From: Arthrobacter hankyongi | GTDB lineage: Bacteria; Actinomycetota; Actinomycetes; Actinomycetales; Micrococcaceae | Assembly: GCF_022012395.1 (NCBI RefSeq) | Contig: NZ_JAKLTQ010000001.1 | Location: 434,001 to 498,000, forward strand | Reading direction: 5' to 3' | Length of the DNA: 64,000 nucleotides | Shown: piece by piece, positions 39,154-47,885 of the stretch | Layout: the number at the start of each line of letters is the position of its first letter | Position numbering within the stretch: position 1 is the stretch's first letter | Translations under genes and position numbers: made by a program | Notes under the pieces: model-generated | What the model was told of the DNA's origin: nothing | The model's input: the letters and a program-made list of their open reading frames with translations, nothing else | Databases searched by the model: none

Positions 39154-39209
39154 TCGTGCCGGCCGCCGACGTCTCCGGTGCAATTAGCCACCGATCAAGA
39201 CAATAAAGA

Positions 39210-39245
39210 GGGCGGCCGGTTCCTTTATTTAGAAACCGGCCGCCC
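39210..39245. terminator. Terminator after the hydrolase gene
   Basis: Perfect 12-bp stem GGGCGGCCGGTT / AACCGGCCGCCC with an AT-rich 12-nt loop. It lies between convergent genes (hydrolase and a small basic protein). The surrounding 39246-39355 and 39494-39585 are AT-richer and hold no other gene. Confidence 0.9.
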
Positions 39246-39355
39246 GAGGCGGAAATTGAACACGGATAATCAACGCGGAAAATACCATCGCGGATACAAT
39301 CCGGATTTCCGCCAGCCTTTTTGTTCCGCGTTTTTATTCGCGGTCCGCAGCTGTC

Positions 39356-39493
39356 CTAGCGGAGGGCATCCTTGCGGCGCTTGGGGGCCAATTCGTTCTC
39401 CACAACTGCCTTCGCGCGCTTGTCCGCGCGCTTTTCCTTGATGGATTTGCCCTGTTTCTTGACATTCGAACTCTGCGGGGACTTTCCGGACAT
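39356..39493 (-). CDS. 45-residue basic protein
   Basis: Very small and lysine/arginine-rich, with the central stretch KKQGKSIKEKRADKRAKA and ending LAPKRRKDALR. AAGGAG is placed 5 nt before the ATG, an almost ideal ribosome site, which is why I call it a gene. I recall short proteins of the form GKSIKEKRA-KRAKA as common hypothetical genes in Micrococcaceae. The charge suggests nucleic-acid or ribosome binding; this is inference. Confidence 0.8.
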   Translation of the reverse strand: MSGKSPQSSNVKKQGKSIKEKRADKRAKAVVENELAPKRRKDALR

Positions 39494-39585
39494 TCCAGCT
39501 CCTTAGCTCAACATGAAATTCCTTAGGTCCTAAAGACCATACCCGATTTAAAAATAAATGCCAGTCCCGGTCCGGGCTGTTGGAG

Positions 39586-40764
39586 CTACGGCGTCAGCAC
39601 CACCTTGATGCAGCCGTCTTCCTTCTTCTGGAACTTCTCGTACATCGCCGGCGCATCCGCCAGCGGCGCCCGGTGCGTGACCAGGTCGCCGATGCCCAGC
39701 GGATCCGCGTCGTCCTCGACCAAGGGCAGCAGATCACTGATCCAGTGCTTGACGTTGCACTGACCCATCCGCAGCTGGAGTTGTTTGTCGAACATGGTCA
39801 TCAGCGGCATCGGGTCGGCATGGCCGCCATAGACGCCGGACACTGAAATGGTCCCGCCGCGACGGACGGCGTCGATGGCGGTGTGCAGTGCCGAGAGCCG
39901 GTCCAGGCCAGCCGTCTTGATGGCAGTCTTCGCCAGCGGCGGCGGCAGCAGCCCGACGGCGGCCTGGGCGGTGGCGGCACCGGGCGAGCCGTGCGCTTCC
40001 ATACCGACGGCGTCGATCACCGCGTCCGGCCCCCGGCCGCCGGTCATGCTGCGTATGTCCTCGGCGCATTGGCCGCCCCAGTCCAGCGTGGCGATGCCGT
40101 GCCGCTCGGCCATTTCGCGGCGTTCCCGGACGCCGTCCACGCCGATCACCCGGAACCCGAGGTGCTTGCCGATGCGCGTGCAGAACTGGCCCACCGGGCC
40201 CAGTCCGAGCACGGCCAGCGTTCCCCCGCCGGGTACGTTAGCATAGTCCACCGCCTGCCAGGCGGTAGGCAGGATGTCGGAAAGGAACAGGTAGCGCTCG
40301 TCGTCGGCGTCGGGATTGGCGACCTTGACCGCCGCGTAGTCGGCGAAGGGCACCCGGAGGTATTCGGCCTGGCCGCCCGGAATGGAGCCGTAGAGCTCGG
40401 TGTAGCCGAACAGCGAGGCGCCTGTGCCCTGGTCCCGGTTCTGCGTGGTTTCGCACTGGGACTGCAGGCCCAGCCCGCACATGTAGCAGTTGCCGCAGGC
40501 GACGTTGAAGGGCACCACAATCCGGTCCCCGGGCTTGATCCCGGAGACCTCGGAGCCGACCTCCTCGACAATCCCCATCGGTTCGTGGCCGAGGATGTCG
40601 CCCTTGTGCAGGAAGGGGGTGAGCAGTTCGTACAGGTGCAGGTCCGAACCACAGATGGCGGTGGAGGTGACACGGATGATGGCGTCGGTGGGTTCCTGGA
40701 TCTGCGGATCCGGCACCTCTTCCACGCTCAGGTGCCGCTTTCCCTGCCAGGTCAGTGCTTTCAT
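39586..40764 (-). CDS. Zinc-dependent alcohol/formaldehyde dehydrogenase family
   Basis: 392 residues, medium-chain dehydrogenase. The catalytic zinc site is ICGSDLHLY with GHEPMG, the structural zinc loop is CGNCYMCGLGLQSQC, and the NAD-binding motif is VLGLGPVGQFC. It resembles glutathione-independent formaldehyde dehydrogenase-like proteins (YjgC/'SorB-type' annotations vary). The C-terminal PLVEDDADPLGIGDLVTHRAPL is typical of that group. It is divergent from the mannosyltransferase gene. Confidence 0.92.
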   Translation of the reverse strand: MKALTWQGKRHLSVEEVPDPQIQEPTDAIIRVTSTAICGSDLHLYELLTPFLHKGDILGHEPMGIVEEVGSEVSGIKPGDRIVVPFNVACGNCYMCGLGLQSQCETTQNRDQGTGASLFGYTELYGSIPGGQAEYLRVPFADYAAVKVANPDADDERYLFLSDILPTAWQAVDYANVPGGGTLAVLGLGPVGQFCTRIGKHLGFRVIGVDGVRERREMAERHGIATLDWGGQCAEDIRSMTGGRGPDAVIDAVGMEAHGSPGAATAQAAVGLLPPPLAKTAIKTAGLDRLSALHTAIDAVRRGGTISVSGVYGGHADPMPLMTMFDKQLQLRMGQCNVKHWISDLLPLVEDDADPLGIGDLVTHRAPLADAPAMYEKFQKKEDGCIKVVLTP

Positions 40765-40945
40765 CGGGGTCTCCTGTCCGTGGACGTCCATCCCGCACAC
40801 CGGGCGCGGGCCGGTTCGTCCCCACGCTACCGCGATGGCTTTGCCCCGGCCAGAGCCACCGGCTGCCGCAAGTCTTCGCCCGCCGTTCACCGGCGGGACA
40901 CGGTGCGCTCCCCCGGTGTCCGCCGTCGTCGGCCACGGTAAAGAG

Positions 40946-42106
40946 GTGCGGATTGCTGTGGTTGCCGAGTCCTTCCTGCCCCATATGAACGGGGTCACCC
41001 ATTCCCTGCTGCAGGTCATTGCGCACCTGCGCCGGCGCGGGGACGAAGTCAGGATCATTGCCCCGACCTCGTCCTGGCTCGACGATGAGGCGCCGTCCGC
41101 CGTCGAGGGTTACCCGGTGCTGCGGCTGCCCTCGATCCCGCTGCGCGGCTACCCCAGCGTCCGTGTGGCCGCCGGCACCGTGGCCCGGGTCCGCCGGCTG
41201 CTGGCCGATTTCGCCCCCGACGTGGTGCATGTGGCTTCGCCGTTCATCCTCGGCTGGCGCGCCGTCCAGGCCGCCCACCAGCTCGGCATCCCGGTGGTGT
41301 CCATCTACCAGACCGAGATTCCGGCCTATGCCGCACGCTACGGCCTGCCCTGGCTGGAGCAGCTGCTCTGGCAGCGGGTGGAGAACATCCACCAGCTGTC
41401 CACGCTCACGCTGGCCCCGTCCAGTTTCGCGCTGGAACAACTGCACTCCCGCGGGATCCAGCGTGTACACCTGTGGCGGCGCGGAGTGGACACGGTGCGT
41501 TTCTCCCCGGCCAAGTACGACGGCGCGTGGCGGGCTTCGGTGGCACCGCGCGGCGAGCGCATCATCGGCTATGTTGGCCGGCTGGCGGCCGAGAAGCAGG
41601 TGGAGGACCTGGCCGTGCTGGCGGACATCCCGGGCACCAAGCTGGTGATCGTCGGCTCCGGCCCGCTGAAGCAGATGCTGCAGGCGAAGCTGCCGGGGGC
41701 GCACTTCGCCGGCTTCCAGGGCGGGGAGCAGTTGGCCCGGACGATGGCGTCGCTGGACCTGTTCGTCCACCCCGGCGAGTCCGAAACCTTCTGCCAGACC
41801 ATCCAGGAAGCCTATGCCTCCGGAGTGCCGGTGGTCGCCGTCGGCCGCGGCGGGCCGCTGGACCTGGTGGATCCCTCGCGCACCGGCTGGACCTACCGGC
41901 CGGGCCGGCTGGACGAACTGCGGGCGCGGGTGCTGGACCTGGTCGGCGACGATATCAAGCGCCAGGCCTTCGGCCGGGCCGCCTGCCAGGCGGTGCAGGG
42001 CCGGACCTGGCCGGTGCTGTGCGAACAGCTGGTGGGGTACTACGCGAAGGCGATCGAGATCAAGCGCCGGGTCCGGAATATGGAGGCACACGCCCGGCAG
42101 CACTGA
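40946..42106 (+). CDS. GT4 glycosyltransferase, MgtA/PimB-type mannosyltransferase
   Basis: 386 residues. The N-terminal half starts RIAVVAESFLPHMNGVTHSLL, as in GDP-mannose-dependent alpha-mannosyltransferases. The C-terminal donor domain has GYVGRLAAEKQVEDLAVL and the E-x7-E motif within HPGESETFCQTIQEAYASGVPVVA. Such enzymes mannosylate diacylglycerol-linked glycolipids in Actinobacteria. The start GTG at 40946 follows a purine-rich stretch (AAAGAG) that is too close to be ideal. Confidence 0.9.
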   Translation: MRIAVVAESFLPHMNGVTHSLLQVIAHLRRRGDEVRIIAPTSSWLDDEAPSAVEGYPVLRLPSIPLRGYPSVRVAAGTVARVRRLLADFAPDVVHVASPFILGWRAVQAAHQLGIPVVSIYQTEIPAYAARYGLPWLEQLLWQRVENIHQLSTLTLAPSSFALEQLHSRGIQRVHLWRRGVDTVRFSPAKYDGAWRASVAPRGERIIGYVGRLAAEKQVEDLAVLADIPGTKLVIVGSGPLKQMLQAKLPGAHFAGFQGGEQLARTMASLDLFVHPGESETFCQTIQEAYASGVPVVAVGRGGPLDLVDPSRTGWTYRPGRLDELRARVLDLVGDDIKRQAFGRAACQAVQGRTWPVLCEQLVGYYAKAIEIKRRVRNMEAHARQH

Positions 42107-42107
42107 G

Positions 42108-42141
42108 CCGGCGGGCCCCGGCACACTGCGGGGCCCGCCGG
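42108..42141. terminator. Bidirectional terminator between convergent genes
   Basis: Perfect stem CCGGCGGGCCCCG / CGGGGCCCGCCGG (42108-42120, 42129-42141), directly after the mannosyltransferase stop and 6 bp before the hpaI stop. Confidence 0.85.
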
Positions 42142-42147
42142 GTCCGG

Positions 42148-42969
42148 TCAGTAGCTGGCCGGTGTGCCCGCGGGCTTGGCGTCCTGCCCGGCGGCAATGA
42201 ACTTGGCCGCCAGCGCCTCGGTGCCGCGCGCCAGCAGGGCCACGTCCGCGCCGACGTTGACGAAGTCCGCACCCGCGTCGATGTAGCGGCGGGCCTGGGC
42301 CTCGACGAAGGCATTGACCCCGGCGAACTTGCCGGCGGCCTTGACCGCCTTGATGGTGCGGATGACGGCGTCGACCACGTCCGGGTGCTCCTGCTGGCCC
42401 AGCAGGCCCATCGTGGCGGCCAGGTCCGAGGGACCGATGAACACGCCGTCGATGCCGTCGACGGCGGCAATCTCCGCCGCGTTCTCCACCGCTTCGGCGG
42501 ACTCGATCTGGACCACCAGGGTGATGAACTCCCCGGCCCGGTTCAGGTAGTCCGGCACCCGGTTCCAGCGGGCCGAACGGGCCAGCGCCGAGCCGACGCC
42601 GCGGATGCCGCGCGGCGGATAGTGCACGGCAGCCACCGCCTCGCGGGCCTGCGCGGCGGTGTTGACCATCGGCACGATCAGCGACTGCGCGCCCAAATCC
42701 AGGAACTGCTTGATCAGCACCGGGTCGTTGAACGGCACCCGGACCACCGCCGTCGTGGGGTAGCCGGCCACCGCGCGCAGCTGCGCGAGCACGGACTCCA
42801 GGCCCATCGGGCCGTGCTCGGCGTCGATGAGCAGGTAGTCCAGGCCGGCGCCGGCGCAGATTTCGGCCACGCCGGCGTCCCCGGAGCAGACGAACATGCC
42901 CGCGACGGTGCGCCCGGCGCCGGCGAAGTGGTCCTTGAAGGACTTCGGCGGGTCTACTCGAAACGGCAT
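42148..42969 (-). CDS. hpaI: HpcH/HpaI aldolase
   Basis: 273 residues. Class II pyruvate aldolase; in homoprotocatechuate breakdown it splits 4-hydroxy-2-oxoheptane-1,7-dioate to pyruvate and succinate semialdehyde. The signature LLIDAEHGPMG, then PVVRVP-like VVRVPFNDPVLIKQFLDLGAQSLIVPMV, QIESAEAVENA and VFIGPSDLAATMG are present. The ATG overlaps the end of the hydratase gene by 16 bp, so the two are coupled. Other 2-oxo-3-deoxy acids remain possible substrates. Confidence 0.9.
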   Translation of the reverse strand: MPFRVDPPKSFKDHFAGAGRTVAGMFVCSGDAGVAEICAGAGLDYLLIDAEHGPMGLESVLAQLRAVAGYPTTAVVRVPFNDPVLIKQFLDLGAQSLIVPMVNTAAQAREAVAAVHYPPRGIRGVGSALARSARWNRVPDYLNRAGEFITLVVQIESAEAVENAAEIAAVDGIDGVFIGPSDLAATMGLLGQQEHPDVVDAVIRTIKAVKAAGKFAGVNAFVEAQARRYIDAGADFVNVGADVALLARGTEALAAKFIAAGQDAKPAGTPASY

Positions 42970-43739
42970 GTGACCGTCCCCAGCTGTCCGTAGTCGGCCA
43001 CCACGGTGTCGCCCTCGTACACCCACATCGGGCGGGTGAAGGAGCCGGCCAGGATGATTTCCCCGGCCTTGAGCCCGTCCCCGTGGGCGGAGATCTTGTT
43101 GGCCAGCCAGTACACGCCGGCGGCCGGGTGGTTGAGCACGCCGGCGCCGACGCCGGTCTCCTCCACCGTCTGGTTCTTGTACAGGATCGCGGCGATCCAG
43201 CGCAGGTCCACGTCGGACGGGCGCACCGGATTGCCGCCGATGACCATCGCGCCCATCGCCGCGTTGTCGGAGATGGTGTCCACGATGGTGCGGCCCTCCA
43301 TCTCGATGCGCGAGTCCAGGATCTCCAGCGCAGGCACCACGTACTCGGTGGCGTCCAGGACGTCGAAGATGGTGGCGTTCGGGCCGGTGATGTCCTTGCC
43401 GAGCTTGAAGGCCAGCTCCACCTCGATGCGCGGGTGGGTGTACCGGTCCCACTTCACCGTGCAGCCGTTTTCCAGCACCATGTCGTCGAAAATGATCCCG
43501 TAGTCCGGCTCGGTGATGCCGGTGGCCATCTGCATGGCACGGGAGGTCAGCCCGATCTTGCGCCCGACCAGGGTGCGGCCGTTCTCCTCGCTGCGCTTGC
43601 GCCACAGGTTCTGCACCTGGTAGGAGTCCTCGACCGTCATCTCCGGATAGCGGGCGGTCAGGCGCGGGACGGGAGTGCGGGTCCGGCCGGCCTCCACCAG
43701 CTCATCCGCAATCTTCTCAATGGTCGACTGGTCTAGCAC
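42954..43739 (-). CDS. hpaH: 2-oxo-hept-3-ene-1,7-dioate hydratase
   Basis: 261 residues of the fumarylacetoacetate-hydrolase-like hydratase family. Segments GRKIGLTSRAMQ, EPDYGIIFDDM, PRIEVELAFKLGKD and NHPAAGVYWLANK fit HpaH/MhpD. It hydrates the product that HpaI cleaves. Only these two terminal steps are visible here; no ring-cleavage dioxygenase or semialdehyde dehydrogenase is nearby. The start is GTG without a close ribosome site; the GAGG is about 14 nt upstream. Confidence 0.88.
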   Translation of the reverse strand: MLDQSTIEKIADELVEAGRTRTPVPRLTARYPEMTVEDSYQVQNLWRKRSEENGRTLVGRKIGLTSRAMQMATGITEPDYGIIFDDMVLENGCTVKWDRYTHPRIEVELAFKLGKDITGPNATIFDVLDATEYVVPALEILDSRIEMEGRTIVDTISDNAAMGAMVIGGNPVRPSDVDLRWIAAILYKNQTVEETGVGAGVLNHPAAGVYWLANKISAHGDGLKAGEIILAGSFTRPMWVYEGDTVVADYGQLGTVTCRFE

Positions 43740-43955
43740 GCGCGTTACACCACTTCCTCATAGCGTTCAGGGCACGGCTCAGCCCGGGATCTCGTCCGGA
43801 CGCCGCGGTTCCGCCGGCTTCTGCGGCCGGGTAGCACCATAGTACGGTCCTGCCGGGCGGTTCATGACCACGGTTACGCCGCCCGGAAAACCGGCCGGGA
43901 GGGGCCGCCGCCGGACACCGGCGACACGACGGGTCTGCCCCGCTATGGTGGAGCC

Positions 43956-44372
43956 ATGACCGAACATGGCGCAGCGAGTCATTTGCCCATCCTGCCGGTG
44001 CAGCTGGCCGAGCAGTTCAAATCCTTCGGCGTGGCCAGGTCCTTCGGGGAACCGGTGCGGCTCGGCGACGAGACCGTGGTCCCGGTGGCCCTGGTGCAGT
44101 ACGGTTTCGGCGGCGGGCAGGGGCATGCCGACGACGAGGACAAGCACGGCGCTGACGACGGCGGGGCCGCGCGCAAGGGCAAGCCGCAGGCCGCCGAAGG
44201 CAGCGGCGGAGGAGGCGGCGGCATCGTCATTCCGGTCGGCGTGCTGGCCCCCGGCCGGAGGTGCCGGGCCGTGTTCCGCCCGAATCCCCTGGCGGTGCTG
44301 GTCTGCCTGGTGCCGGTGCTCTGGGCCGGCGGGCACGCCGTGGCCAGGGTGGCCAAGGCACTGCGGTCCTAG
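43956..44372 (+). CDS. GerW/YtfJ-like protein
   Basis: 138 residues. The segment SFGEPVRLGDETVVPVALVQYGFGGGQG matches the core of YtfJ/GerW proteins, first known in Bacillus sporulation. A charged, Gly-rich linker follows (about 50-92), then IVIPVGVLAPG and a C-terminal hydrophobic helix (about 113-130). This genome type does not make endospores, so the role must be another. TGGAG precedes the ATG. Confidence 0.75.
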   Translation: MTEHGAASHLPILPVQLAEQFKSFGVARSFGEPVRLGDETVVPVALVQYGFGGGQGHADDEDKHGADDGGAARKGKPQAAEGSGGGGGGIVIPVGVLAPGRRCRAVFRPNPLAVLVCLVPVLWAGGHAVARVAKALRS

Positions 44373-44459
44373 ACCAGCGGGGCCCGGACCAGTAGCCGCC
44401 GGTGGGCCGCGGCCGTACGCTCTAAATGGCACTACCTACCGATTCCGGAAGGACCTCCC

Positions 44460-44885
44460 ATGAAGCTCAGTCACGTTCCCCTCCGCCTGGCCACCGGCGC
44501 CTTCATCCTCAACGCCGGCATCGGCAAAATGGAGCTGGACCCGGATTCTGCGGCGGGCATGCAGTCCATGGCTGGCCAGGTGTTCCCGCAGGTCAAAGAC
44601 CTGGATCCGGTGAAGTTCGGCAAGCTGCTCAGCTACGGGGAGATGACTGTGGGCAGCCTCCTGCTCGCGCCGTTCGTGCCCAGCAGGATCGCCGGGCTGG
44701 CGCTGGCCGGATTCTCCGGTTCGCTGCTGGCGATGTACCTGAAGACCCCCGGGATGACCCAGCCGGACGGCATCCGCCCCACGCCGGAGGGCACGCCCGT
44801 GGCCAAGGACGTGTGGATGCTCGGCATCGCGCTCGCGCTGCTGCTCGATTCCAGCGGCAGGAAGCGCAGGACCGCCCGGACCTGA
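44460..44885 (+). CDS. DoxX-like membrane protein
   Basis: 141 residues. The N-terminal PLRLATGAFILNAGIGK and three or four hydrophobic helices, with GLALAGFSGSLLAMYLKTPGM, resemble DoxX/DoxD family proteins. The exact family is uncertain. AAGGACC lies before the ATG. A strong hairpin follows at 44925-44987. Confidence 0.65.
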   Translation: MKLSHVPLRLATGAFILNAGIGKMELDPDSAAGMQSMAGQVFPQVKDLDPVKFGKLLSYGEMTVGSLLLAPFVPSRIAGLALAGFSGSLLAMYLKTPGMTQPDGIRPTPEGTPVAKDVWMLGIALALLLDSSGRKRRTART

Positions 44886-44924
44886 GCCTTACCGGGCCTT
44901 GTAGTGTTTGGGGCCGGCTCCACG

Positions 44925-44987
44925 CGCAGGCCGCTCCCGTACACCCCGGGCCGCTGCCTGTTCCGGGGTATACGGGAGCGGCCTGCG
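44925..44987. terminator. Long hairpin after the DoxX-like gene
   Basis: 25-bp arms (44925-44949 and 44963-44987) pair with a single mismatch that would be a G-U pair in RNA; the loop is 13 nt. No U-tract. Its length exceeds most terminators, so it could also be a repeat element. Confidence 0.75.
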
Positions 44988-45201
44988 TCCACTACGCTGT
45001 AACCACTCCAAAACCACACCGCAGGGGCACGTTGTGAGGCGCCGGAGGCATGGATCCTCCGGGGCGCCTTGGAATTTGTCCGGCACCAATGAGCGGCAGC
45101 GGCGACAAGACGCCGGTGGCCCGCCAACGCCGCTCGCCGAGCATGAGGAGGACGCGCGCTCCGCGTCCAGGCCACCTGGAATCACAGAAGCAGTTGGCGC
45201 C

Positions 45202-45588
45202 ATGAAACCTGCACTGAGGTGGCGCCTGTGGTTGATGACCACGGGCGCGGTACTGGGACTTCTGGCCACCATCGGCGTCGCGCCACCGGCCAGCGCCAGC
45301 ACGGCTGCGAGCCAGGGCTGGGGCGATGCAGATCTCACCCTGCGCATTTTCGACGACGGCGACTATCGCGTCAGGGGCGAAGGCTACGAGGCGCACCGCG
45401 TCCAGATCTGGATTATCAATGAGTCGCAGAACCGCGTCGTCGATGAGTTCAGCGCCCGAACCGATGATGACGGGGACTTCGCCATCCGCGATGACGGCCT
45501 GCGCTGCGACCGGACTTACCGGGCAGTCAGCTACAGCGGCGATGACGACTGGAACGTGAGCAGCGCGGTCCGCTTCCATTGCGACTGA
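45202..45588 (+). CDS. Small secreted protein, uncharacterised
   Basis: 128 residues with a clear signal peptide: basic RWR near the start, hydrophobic core to about residue 30 and a likely cleavage after APPASA. The mature part is small, acidic and beta-rich (DLTLRIFDDGDYRVRGEGY, DDDGDFAIRDDGLRC) with two Cys near its end. No family recognised. Upstream (44988-45201) I see no gene, and no strong ribosome site before the ATG. Confidence 0.7.
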   Translation: MKPALRWRLWLMTTGAVLGLLATIGVAPPASASTAASQGWGDADLTLRIFDDGDYRVRGEGYEAHRVQIWIINESQNRVVDEFSARTDDDGDFAIRDDGLRCDRTYRAVSYSGDDDWNVSSAVRFHCD

Positions 45589-45690
45589 CGGCGACCACAT
45601 GCCGCTCCACCGCCCCAGCAGATAGTGGATAGGCATGCCGGGACCGTCCGGCCCTGCCCGCCGTGCAGGAGCCGGTGCCAGACTGGCTGC

Positions 45691-46452
45691 ATGCCCTTCC
45701 ACCAGGACGCCGCCGCGACTCAGCCGCTGACCGCCATCCACCTTGTGCAGCGGACCCGGCGGCTGTTCCAGCTCGCGGAACCGATCTACTACAGCCATCC
45801 GGACGGCACCGGCGTCGTGACGGTCCACGCCCACGACCTCGCCCGCGGCCCGGCGGGCAACTCATCCGATCTGGCCTCCGTCCCGACCTTCATGTGGGGG
45901 CTCGTGGCCAGCTATGGACGGCAGAGTGCGCCGGCCCTGCTGCACGACCAGCGCATGACCGAAACCGCCCTGCTCCCGGCCGCGGCGGCACTGGCCCAGC
46001 GGCGGATCTTCGATGAGGAATTCCGGCTGGCCCTGCTGGATACGGGCGTGGCACAACTGCGGGCCCGTCTGATGTGGGCGGCAGTGTCGGCGCAGAACCA
46101 GTGGATGCACACGCGCCTACGGGGCAAGCTGATGGCAGCCTGCATCGCCGCCGGCGCCCTCGCTCTGGCCGCCGGCATCCTCCTCTGGGCCACCACCGGA
46201 AACCCACTGTCCGCGGCGGTGGCGCTGGCCGCAGCGGCGGCCGTTTCGGCCCTGTGGGCGCGGGACTGGGCCGTCGTCGCCGTCCTGGCTGCGGCCACCT
46301 GCCTGCTAGGTCCCGTGCTGCTGGCCACCTGGGTTGGACAGCTGCTGCTGTGGGTCTGTGAATCCCTGTGGTGGCTGGCCGCGGCGGCGGTTTCACGCCG
46401 GCCGGCGCCGCCTCCGGTCCCCGGTCCGCTGGCACGCATCCGCGAACTTTAA
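45691..46452 (+). CDS. DUF1353-like protein with membrane domain
   Basis: 253 residues. The N-terminal part carries the DUF1353 pattern SSDLASVPTFMWGLVASYG...LLHDQRM (about 50-85). The C-terminal half contains three or four hydrophobic helices (about 145-235). The family's function is not known. It is transcribed in the same direction as the secreted-protein gene, about 100 bp downstream of it. Confidence 0.75.
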   Translation: MPFHQDAAATQPLTAIHLVQRTRRLFQLAEPIYYSHPDGTGVVTVHAHDLARGPAGNSSDLASVPTFMWGLVASYGRQSAPALLHDQRMTETALLPAAAALAQRRIFDEEFRLALLDTGVAQLRARLMWAAVSAQNQWMHTRLRGKLMAACIAAGALALAAGILLWATTGNPLSAAVALAAAAAVSALWARDWAVVAVLAAATCLLGPVLLATWVGQLLLWVCESLWWLAAAAVSRRPAPPPVPGPLARIREL

Positions 46453-46693
46453 CCCCGGCGGCAGACGCCGTCGGACAGGAACCCGGACGAATGTGCCGAA
46501 AATCACAATTGTGGCAGCTGGTTCCTGTGCCGGAGCCAATTCAGCGAGAACTAAGATGGAGTTCAGAACCCCGGCCTTCGAGGCACCTACCCGGAACCTG
46601 AGGTTCACCAAACCCCCTATCCGCCCTTACGGGCGCCTTTGGCGTACCCGGATTACGAACCGTCAGCACCAGTTTTGGAGGAAGAAAGCAGTC

Positions 46694-47032
46694 ATGTCAT
46701 CGCAAGCTCTTGCGCATGGTGGCAACCGCGGCAACAAGGACCTGCCCGGGCGGATTAAAACAGCGGTGCAGGGCCTGCACCGCCGGGCCAAAGCAGCCGA
46801 CCTGCGCCTGCCGCTGTGGGTCCTTGGCCTGACCTTCGGATTCTGGTTCGCGATTTTCTGGGCCGATGCCCCCCAGATCGGCCTCATCTCCCCCGTTGCC
46901 ACGCTGCTGAAGATCTACGGCGCGGGCATTGCGGTTGCGGCCACCCTGGCCGTTGTGGCCGGCTCGGTCTGGAGCATTATCCGGCGGATGGGCTACGCCG
47001 ACGTCTTCGCTCCCGACACCGACGACAACTGA
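46694..47032 (+). CDS. Small two-helix membrane protein
   Basis: 112 residues. A basic N-terminus is followed by two helices (about 42-58 and 64-92) and an acidic C-terminus. GGAGGAAG lies about 11 nt before the ATG. No family recognised. The 241 bp upstream (46453-46693) contain no gene I can support. Confidence 0.72.
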   Translation: MSSQALAHGGNRGNKDLPGRIKTAVQGLHRRAKAADLRLPLWVLGLTFGFWFAIFWADAPQIGLISPVATLLKIYGAGIAVAATLAVVAGSVWSIIRRMGYADVFAPDTDDN

Positions 47033-47082
47033 ACCGGCAGGCACAGAGCTGCCAGCAGTCCCGGGGCACTGAGCGTCCGGGT

Positions 47083-47125
47083 CAGTGCGTCCGGCTGCGG
47101 CGAATCGCCGCGGCCGGACGCACTG
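47083..47125. terminator. Hairpin after the small membrane protein gene
   Basis: CAGTGCGTCCGGC pairs with GCCGGACGCACTG (13 bp, perfect), and an inner CGGCGA...TCGCCG pairing extends the structure. It lies 50 bp past the gene and 68 bp before the TetR gene, so it could also be a repressor site. Confidence 0.7.
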
Positions 47126-47192
47126 CCGTTCCGGCGGCGTGCATAGGATAGGGAAACAGTGCCCACCGCCGGAGATTGCGAGGAGCAACCCG

Positions 47193-47885
47193 ATGACAGC
47201 CGAGGCAGCGCCCCGGAAAAACCGTCCCGCTGGACGCCCTGCGCAGAAGATCCTGTCCAAGGAGGGCATTACCCTCGCGGCGCTCAAGCTCATCGCCGCC
47301 GGCGGCTACGAAGCGCTGACCATGTCGGGACTGGCCCGCAAGCTCGGCGTCGCCCCCTCGGCGCTGTACAACCATGTGACCTCCAAACATGACGTCCTGG
47401 TGCTGGTCCAGGACCATGTCATGTCCGGTGTGGACGTCTCGGGCTTCGGTACCGTGCCGTGGGCGGAGGCGGTCCGCCGCTGGGCCTGGTCCTACCGGGA
47501 CGTCTTCAGCCACCACACCCCGCTGATTCCGGTCATCGCCGTGCTGCCGGTGACCGGTGCCCCGCGCACCCTGGCCATGTATGAAGAACTCACCGCCGGG
47601 TTCCTGGCCGCCGACTGGCCGCAGCCGCTGATCGTCCCGGCCATCGTGGCGCTGGAATCCTTCATTTTCGGCTCCGCCTATGACGTCACGGCGCCGGAGG
47701 ACATCTTTGAATCCGGGGAACTGGCCGACGCCAATCCGAAATTCACTGCCGCGGTGCGGGCCCGGCAGCGCGGTGAGGGTGGCACCGGTTCGCGGACAGC
47801 GGACGCGGCCTTCCGGCTGGGACTGGAGGGCCTGATCAGCGGGCTGGAAACGCAGCGCCGGAGTTGGCCCGGCGACAGCGCGTAG
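47193..47885 (+). CDS. TetR-family transcriptional regulator
   Basis: 230 residues. The helix-turn-helix lies at about 20-66 (ITLAALKLIAAGGYEALTMSGLARKLGVAPSALYNHVTSK split across the recognition helix ALYNHV), with the C-terminal TetR ligand domain after it. GAGGAG stands 7 nt before the ATG. Its targets are unknown: it precedes the Ter operon by about 160 bp on the same strand but has no divergent partner. Confidence 0.92.
   Translation: MTAEAAPRKNRPAGRPAQKILSKEGITLAALKLIAAGGYEALTMSGLARKLGVAPSALYNHVTSKHDVLVLVQDHVMSGVDVSGFGTVPWAEAVRRWAWSYRDVFSHHTPLIPVIAVLPVTGAPRTLAMYEELTAGFLAADWPQPLIVPAIVALESFIFGSAYDVTAPEDIFESGELADANPKFTAAVRARQRGEGGTGSRTADAAFRLGLEGLISGLETQRRSWPGDSA

Noticed and set aside
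43779-43865. Possible 28-residue minus-strand peptide between the GerW-like gene and hpaH
   Set aside because: The ATG has no ribosome site, the peptide is Pro/Arg-rich as GC-rich noncoding DNA often is, and no leader-peptide logic is visible.
46600-46690. ATTACGAACCGTCAG resembling a tRNA anticodon region
   Set aside because: No cloverleaf can be formed; probably coincidence.
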